A stretch of 64,000 nucleotides of DNA from Taudactylus pleione (taxonomy: Eukaryota; Chordata; Amphibia; Anura; Myobatrachidae), in NCBI GenBank assembly GCA_031769625.1, contig JAUIMM010001586.1, positions 658,501-722,500 of the forward strand, written 5' to 3'. The notes under the pieces are model-generated. The model did not search any database, was not told the DNA's origin, and saw only the letters and a program-made list of their open reading frames with translations. Below are positions 56,341 through 64,000 of this stretch, in pieces. The position numbers were made by a program, and so were the translations under genes. How positions within the stretch are numbered: position 1 is the first letter of the stretch; each line of letters starts with the position of its first letter.

Positions 56341-59300
56341 TGCTCCCCTTCTTCATCTATATCCCACACACTGCACTCCTCTTCTCCCACCCACATCTCA
56401 CACACTGCACTCCCCTTCTCCCACCCATATCTCACACACTGCACTCCTCTTCTCCCACCCACATCCCACACACTGCGCTCCCCTTCTCCATCCATATCCC
56501 ACACACTGCACTCCCCTTCTCCCATTCACATTCCACACTGTGCTCACATTCTCCATCCACATCCCACACACTGCGCTCCCCTTCTCCCACCCACATCCCA
56601 CACTCTGAGCTCCCCTTCTCCCACCCACATCCCACACACTGCGCTCCCCTTCTCCCACCCACATCCCACACACTGCGCTCCCCTTCTCCCACCCACATCC
56701 CACACTCTGAGCTCCCCTTCTCCCACCCACATCTCACACACTACGCTCACCTTCTCCCACCCACATCTCACACACTGCGCTCCCCTTCTCCCACCCACAT
56801 CCCACACACTGCGCTCCGCTTCTCCCATTCACATCCCACACACTGCGCTCCCCTTGTCCCATTCACATCCCACACACTGCGCTCCCCTTCTCCCATTCAC
56901 ATCCCACACACTGCGCTCCCCTTCTCCCACCCACATCCCACACACTGCGCTCCCCTTCTCCCACCCACATCCCACACACTGCGCTCCCCTTCTCCCACCC
57001 ACATCCCACACACTGCGCTCCCCTTCTCCCACCCACATCCCACACACTGCGCTCCCCTTCTTCATCCACATCCCACACACTGCACTCCTCTTCTCCCACC
57101 CACATCTCACACACTGCACTCCCCTTCTCCCACCCACATCTCACACACTGCGCTCCCCTTCTCCCACCCACATCCCACACACTGCGCTCCGCTTCTCCAT
57201 CCATATCCCACACACTGCACTCCCATTCACTTTCCACACTGCGCTCACATTCTCCATCCACATCCCACACACTGCGCTCCCCTTCTCCCACCCACATCCC
57301 ACACACTGCACTCAACTTCTTCCATTCACATCCCTCACACTGCGCTCCCCTTCTTCCATATCCCACACATTGCACTCCCCTTCTCCCAACCACATCCCAC
57401 ACACTGCGCTCCCCTTCTCCTTCCATATCCCACACACTGCGCTCCCCTTCTCCTTCCATATCCCACACACTGCACTCCCCTTCTCCCAACCACATCCCAC
57501 ACACTGCGCTCCCCTTCTTCCATTCACATCCCACACACTGCACTCCCCTTCTACCACCCACATCCCACACACTGCGCTCCCCTTCTCCATCCATATCCCA
57601 CACACTGCGCTCCCCTTCTCCCACCCACATCCCACACACTTCTCTTTCATTCTCCCACCCACATCCCACACACTGCGCACCCCTTCTGCCATTCACATCC
57701 CACACACTGCGCTCCCCTTCTCCCACCCACATCTCACACACTGCGCTCCCCTTCTCCCACCCACATCCCACACACTGCGCTCCCCTTCTCCATCCATATC
57801 CCACACACTGCACTCCCCTTCTCCCATTCACATTCCACACTGCGCTCACGTTCTCCATTCATATCCCACACACTGCACTCCCCTTCTCCATTCACATCCC
57901 ACACACTACGCTCCCCTTCTCCCACCCACATCCCACACTCTGAGCTCCCCTTCTCCCACCCACATCCCACAAACTGCACTCCCCTTCTACATCCATATCC
58001 CACACACTCCACTCCTCTTCTCCCACCCACATCCCACACACTGCGCTCCCCTTCTCCCACCCACATCCCACACACTGTGCTCCCCTTCTCCCACCCACAT
58101 CCCACACACTGCGCTCCCCTTCTCCCACAATCATCCCACACACTGCGCTCCCCTTTTTCATCCATATCCCACACACTGCACTCCCCTTCTCCCATTCACA
58201 TTCCACACACTGCGCTCACATTCTCCATCCATATCCCACACACTGCGCTCCCCTTCTCCCACTCACATCCCACACTCTGAGCTCCCCTTCTCCCACCCAC
58301 ATCCCACACACTGCGCTCCCCTTCTCCCACCCACATCCCACACACTGCGCTCCCCTTCTCACACCCACATCCCACACTCTGAGCTCCCCTTCTCTCACGC
58401 ACATCCCACACTCTGAGCTTCCCTTCGCGCACCCATATCCCACACACTGCGCTCCCCTTCTCCCACCCACATCCCACACACTGCGCTCCCCTTCTCCCAC
58501 CCACATCCCACACACTGCGCTCCCCTTCTCCCACCCACATCCCACACACTGCGCTCCCCTTCTCCCACCCACATCCCACACACTGCGCTCCCCTTATCCC
58601 ACCCACATCCCACACACTGCGCTCCCCTTCTCCCACCCTCATCCCACACACTGCACTCCCCTTCTTCATCCATATCCCACACACTGCGCTCCCCTTCTCC
58701 CACCCACATCCCACACACTGCGCTCACCTTATCCCACCCACATCCCACACACTGCGCTCCCCTTCTCCCACCCTCATCCCACACACTGCACTCCCCTTCT
58801 TCATCCATATCCCACACACTGCGCTCCCCTTCTCCCACCCACATCCCACACACTGCGCTCCCCTTCTCCCACCCACATCCCACACACTGCGCTCCCCTTC
58901 TCCCACCCACATCCCACACACTGTGCTCCCCTTCTTCATCTATATCCCACACACTGCACTCCTCTTCTCCCACCCACATCTCACACACTGCACTCCCCTT
59001 CTCCCACCCATATCTCACACACTGCACTCCTCTTCTCCCACCCACATCCCACACACTGCGCTCCCCTTCTCCATCCGTATCCCACACACTGCACTCCCCT
59101 TCTCCCATTCACATTCCACACTGTGCTCACATTCTCCATCCACATCCCACACACTGCGCTCCCCTTCTCCCACCCACATCCCACACTCTGAGCTCCCCTT
59201 CTCCCACCCACATCCCACACACTGCGCTCCCCTTCTCCCACCCACATCCCACACACTGCGCTCCCCTTCTCCCACCCACATCCCACACTCTGAGCTCCCC

Positions 59301-59357
59301 TTCTCCCACCCACATCCCACACTCTGAGCTCCCCTTCTCTCACCCACATCCCACACA

Positions 59358-62300
59358 ATGTGCTCCCCTTCTCCCACCCACATCCCACACACTGCGCTCC
59401 CCTTCTCCCACCCACATCCCACACACTGCGCTCCGCTTCTCCCACCCACATTCCACACACTGCGCTCCCCTTCTCCCACCCACATCCCACACACTTGTCT
59501 TTCATTCTCCCACCCACATCCCACACACTGCGCACCCCTTCTGCCATTCACATCCCACACACTGCGGTCCCCTTCTCCACCCATATCTCAAACACTGCAC
59601 TCCCCTTCTCCCATTCACATCCCACACACTGCGCTCCCCTTCTCCATCCATATCCCACACACTGCACTCCCCTTCTCCATCCATATCCCACACACTGCAC
59701 TCCCCTTCTTTCACCCACATCCCACACACTGCGCTCCCCTTCTCCCTTTCACATCCCACACACTGCGCTTCCCTTCTCCCACCAACATCCCACACACTGC
59801 ACTCCCCTTCTCCATCCATATCCCACACACTGCACTCCCCTACTCCCACCCACATCCCACACACTGTACTCCCCTTCTCCCACCCACATCCCACACACTG
59901 CGCTCCCCTTCTTCATCCATATCCCACACACTGCACTCCCCTTCTCCCACCCACATCCCACACACTGTGCTCACCTTCTCCATCCATATCCCACACACTG
60001 CACTCCCCTTCTCCCACCCACATCTCACACACTGCGCTCCCTTTTTCCCACCCACATCCCACTCTCTGAACTCCCCTTCTCCATCCATATCCCACACACT
60101 GCACTCCCCTTCTCCCACCCACATCTAACACACTGCACTCCCCTTCTCCATCCATATCCCACACACTGCACTCCCCTTCGCCCACCCACATCCCACACAA
60201 TGTGCTCCCCTTCTCCCACCCACATCCCACACACTGCACTCCCCTTCTCCCACCCACATCTCACACACTACGCTCACCTTCTCCCACCCACATCTCACAC
60301 ACTGCGCTCCCCTTCTCCCACCCACATCCCACACACTGCGCTCCGCTTCTCCCATTCACATCCCACACACTGCGCTCCCCTTGTCCCATTCACATCCCAC
60401 ACACTGCGCTCCCCTTCTCCCATTCACATCCCACACACTGCGCTCCCCTTCTCCCACCCACATCCCACACACTGCGCTCCCCTTCTCCCACCCACATCCC
60501 ACACACTGCGCTCCCCTTCTCCCACCCACATCCCACACACTGCGCTCCCCTTCTTCATCCACATCCCACACACTGCACTCCTCTTCTCCCACCCACATCT
60601 CACACACTGCACTCCCCTTCTCCCACCCACATCTCACACACTGCGCTCCCCTTCTCCCACCCACATCCCACACACTGCGCTCCGCTTCTCCATCCATATC
60701 CCACACACTGCACTCCCCTTCTCCCATTCACTTTCCACACTGCGCTCACATTCTCCATCCACATCCCACACACTGCGCTCCCCTTCTCCCACCCACATCC
60801 CACACACTGCACTCAACTTCTTCCATTCACATCCCTCACACTGCGCTCCCCTTCTCCTTCCATATCCCACACATTGCACTCCCCTTCTCCCAACCACATC
60901 CCACACACTGCGCTCCCCTTCTCCTTCCATATCCCACACACTGCACTCCCCTTCTCCCAACCACATCCCACACACTGCGCTCCCCTTCTTCCATTCACAT
61001 CCCACACACTGCACTCCCCTTCTACCACCCACATCCCACACACTGCGCTCCCCTTCTCCATCCATATCCCACACACTGCGCTCCCCTTCTCCCACCCACA
61101 TCCCACACACTTCTCTTTCATTCTCCCACCCACATCCCACACACTGCGCACCCCTTCTGCCATTCACATCCCACACACTGCGCTCCCCTTCTCCCACCCA
61201 CATCTCACACACTGCGCTCCCCTTCTCCCACCCACATCCCACACACTGCGCTCCCCTTCTCCATCCATATCCCACACACTGCACTCCCCTTCTCCCATTC
61301 ACATTCCACACTGCGCTCACGTTCTCCATTCATATCCCACACACTGCACTCCCCTTCTCCATTCACATCCCACACACTACGCTCCCCTTCTCCCACCCAC
61401 ATCCCACACTCTGAGCTCCCCTTCTCCCACCCACATCCCACACACTGCACTCCCCATCTACATCCATATCCCACACACTGCACTCCTCTTCTCCCACCCA
61501 CATCCCACACACTGCGCTCCCCTTCTCCCACCCACATCCCACACACTGTGCTCCCCTTCTCCCACCCACATCCCACACACTGCGCTCCCCTTCTCCCACA
61601 ATCATCCCACACACTGCGCTCCCCTTCTTCATCCATATCCCACACACTGCACTCCCCTTCTCCCATTCACATTCCACACACTGCGCTCACATTCTCCATC
61701 CATATCCCACACACTGCGCTCCCCTTCTCCCACTCACATCCCACACTCTGAGCTCCCCTTCTCCCACCCACATCCCACACACTGCGCTCCCCTTCTCCCA
61801 CCCACATCCCACACACTGCGCTCCCCTTCTCACACCCACATCCCACACTCTGAGCTCCCCTTCTCTCACGCACATCCCACACTCTGAGCTCCCCTTCTCT
61901 CACCCATATCCCACACACTGCGCTCCCCTTCTCCCACCCACATCCCACACACTGCGCTCCCCTTCTCCCACCCACATCCCACACACTGCGCTCCCCTTCT
62001 CCCACCCACATCCCACACACTGCGCTCCCCTTCTCCCACCCACATCCCACACACTGCGCTCCCCTTATCCCACCCACATCCCACACACTGCGCTCCCCTT
62101 CTCCCACCTTCATCCCACACACTGCACTCCCCTTCTTCATCCATATCCCACACACTGCGCTCCCCTTCTCCCACCCACATCCCACACACTGCGCTCACCT
62201 TATCCCACCCACATCCCACACACTGCGCTCCCCTTCTCCCACCCTCATCCCACACACTGCACTCCCCTTCTTCATCCATATCCCACACACTGCGCTCCCC

Positions 62301-62427
62301 TTCTCCCACCCACATCCCACACACTGCGCTCCCCTTCTCCCACCCACATCCCACACACTGCGCTCCCCTTCTCCCACCCACATCCCACACACTGCGCTCC
62401 CCTTCTCCCACCCACATCCCACACACT
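59358..62427. repeat. Long duplicated block, right copy (partner at 43798-46803)
   Basis: Carries the same rare variants in the same order as the left copy, including TCACAAACACTG-type decay near 59590 and the CATCTAACACACTG unit near 60122. Confidence 0.75.
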
Positions 62428-64000
62428 GTGCTCCCCTTCTTCATCTATATCCCACACACTGCACTCCTCTTCTCCCACCCACATCTCACACACTGCACTC
62501 CCCTTCTCCCACCCATATCTCACACACTGCACTCCTCTTCTCCCACCCACATCCCACACACTGCGCTCCCCTTCTCCATCCATATCCCACACACTGCACT
62601 CCCCTTCTCCCATTCACATTCCACACTGTGCTCACATTCTCCATCCACATCCCACACACTGCGCTCCCCTTCTCCCACCCACATCCCACACTCTGAGCTC
62701 CCCTTCTCCCACCCACATCCCACACACTGCGCTCCCCTTCTCCCACCCACATCCCACACTCTGAGCTCCCCTTCTCTCACCCATATCCCACACACTGCGC
62801 TCCCCTTCTCCCACCCACATCCCACACACTGCGCTCCCCTTCTCCCACCCACATCCCACACACTGCGCTCCCCTTCTCCCACCCACATCCCACACACTGC
62901 GCTCCCCTTCTCCCACCCACATCCCACACACTGCGCTCCCCTTATCCCACCCACATCCCACACACTGCGCTCCCCTTCTCCCACCTTCATCCCACACACT
63001 GCACTCCCCTTCTTCATCCATATCCCACACACTGCGCTCCCCTTCTCCCACCCACATCCCACACACTGCGCTCACCTTATCCCACCCACATCGCACACAC
63101 TGCGCTCCCCTTCTCCCACCCTCATCCCACACACTACACTCCCCTTCTTCATCCATATCCCACACACTGCGCTCCCCTTCTCCCACCCACATCCCACACA
63201 CTGCGCTCCCCTTCTCCCACCCACATCCCACACACTGCGCTCCCCTTCTCCCACCCACATCCCACACACTGCGCTCCCCTTCTCCCACCCACATCCCACA
63301 CACTGTGCTCCCCTTCTTCATCTATATCCCACACACTGCACTCCTCTTCTCCCACCCACATCTCACACACTGCACTCCCCTTCTCCCACCCATATCTCAC
63401 ACACTGCACTCCTCTTCTCCCACCCACATCCCACACACTGCGCTCCCCTTCTCCATCCATATCCCACACACTGCACTCCCCTTCTCCCATTCACATTCCA
63501 CACTGTGCTCACATTCTCCATCCACATCCCACACACTGCGCTCCCCTTCTCCCACCCACATCCCACACTCTGAGCTCCCCTTCTCCCACCCACATCCCAC
63601 ACACTGCGCTCCCCTTCTCCCACCCACATCCCACACACTGCGCTCCCCTTCTCCCACCCACATCCCACACTCTGAGCTCCCCTTCTCTCACCCATATCCC
63701 ACACACTGCGCTCCCCTTCTCCCACCCACATCCCACACACTGCGCTCCCCTTCTCCCACCCACATCCCACACACTGCGCTCCCCTTCTCCCACCCACATC
63801 CCACACACTGCGCTCCCCTTCTCCCACCCACATCCCACACACTGCGCTCCCCTTATCCCACCCACATCCCACACACTGCGCTCCCCTTCTCCCACCTTCA
63901 TCCCACACACTGCACTCCCCTTCTTCATCCATATCCCACACACTGCGCTCCCCTTCTCCCACCCACATCCCACACACTGCGCTCACCTTATCCCACCCAC

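Larger units (their letters stand above)
40357..64000. repeat. 34-bp pyrimidine-rich megasatellite, running off the window
   Basis: The unit reads CCCACACACTGCGCTCCCC, then TTCTCCCACCCACAT (34 bp). At least 23.6 kb, roughly 695 units, are present, and the array is still repeating at the right edge. Variant modules include a CATCCATATC form, a TTCATC form, a GAGCTCCCC form and a CATTCACATTCCACACTG form. The consensus has no stop in any of six frames, so long Pro/Ser/Thr/His-rich and Gly/Glu/Trp-rich open frames appear throughout and are artefacts. The minus strand has GGG runs in nearly every unit. Confidence 0.97.

Noticed and set aside
40357..64000. CRISPR-like array, because of short regular repeats
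   Set aside because: Repeats are directly contiguous without unique spacers, no cas genes are present, and the window is clearly vertebrate-like.

Overview
This window looks like vertebrate non-genic DNA. The best guess is an anuran amphibian; a teleost is possible. No host protein-coding gene, tRNA, rRNA or CRISPR array could be supported. The evidence for a vertebrate is indirect: decayed Tc1 elements with a Tc1-type DD34E transposase, an L2/CR1-type LINE whose 3' end has the typical GAGTCCTTTAGGAG...AATAAT tail, hAT remnants with CAGGG...GGATTAA termini and an 8-bp target duplication, many short inverted-repeat elements (MITEs), and very large minisatellites with CpG decay. The few protein-like segments all belong to mobile elements.

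Layout. 1-1.7 kb holds microsatellites, a GC-rich minisatellite and hAT-like scraps. 1.7-4.0 kb is a C-rich minisatellite. 4.0-7.6 kb is a row of MITEs, a short minisatellite and degenerate TTAGGG-like DNA. 7.6-11.1 kb is a nest of MITEs inserted in an old minisatellite and in each other. 11.1-13.6 kb contains hAT remnants, a polypurine tract and two elements built of consecutive hairpins. 13.66-33.88 kb is a tandem triplication of a unit of about 6.9 kb. Each unit holds a long foldback, an AT-repeat block, a dead Tc1 element, a serial-hairpin element, a 62-bp minisatellite and a hAT element. 33.5-38.5 kb continues the 62-bp satellite with two further hAT copies, one of which carries an L2-type LINE with an open reverse-transcriptase frame. 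38.5-40.3 kb is mixed MITE and unrecognised DNA. From about 40.36 kb to the end (and beyond) is a 34-bp megasatellite with several levels of higher-order repeats.

The most unusual structure is a family of elements of about 0.5 kb bounded by GGGCCTGATTCAGA-type ends. Almost the whole interior is tiled by separate, consecutive hairpins, 13 in the best copies (8898-9435, 19783-20331, 26718-27266). More diverged relatives at 12.56, 13.09, 17.45, 24.34 and 31.27 kb keep the pairing while the sequence changes, including paired substitutions in both arms. One insertion is present in triplication copies 1 and 2 and absent at the matching position in copy 3. That gives a natural empty site, a 3-bp target duplication, and an order of events for the locus.
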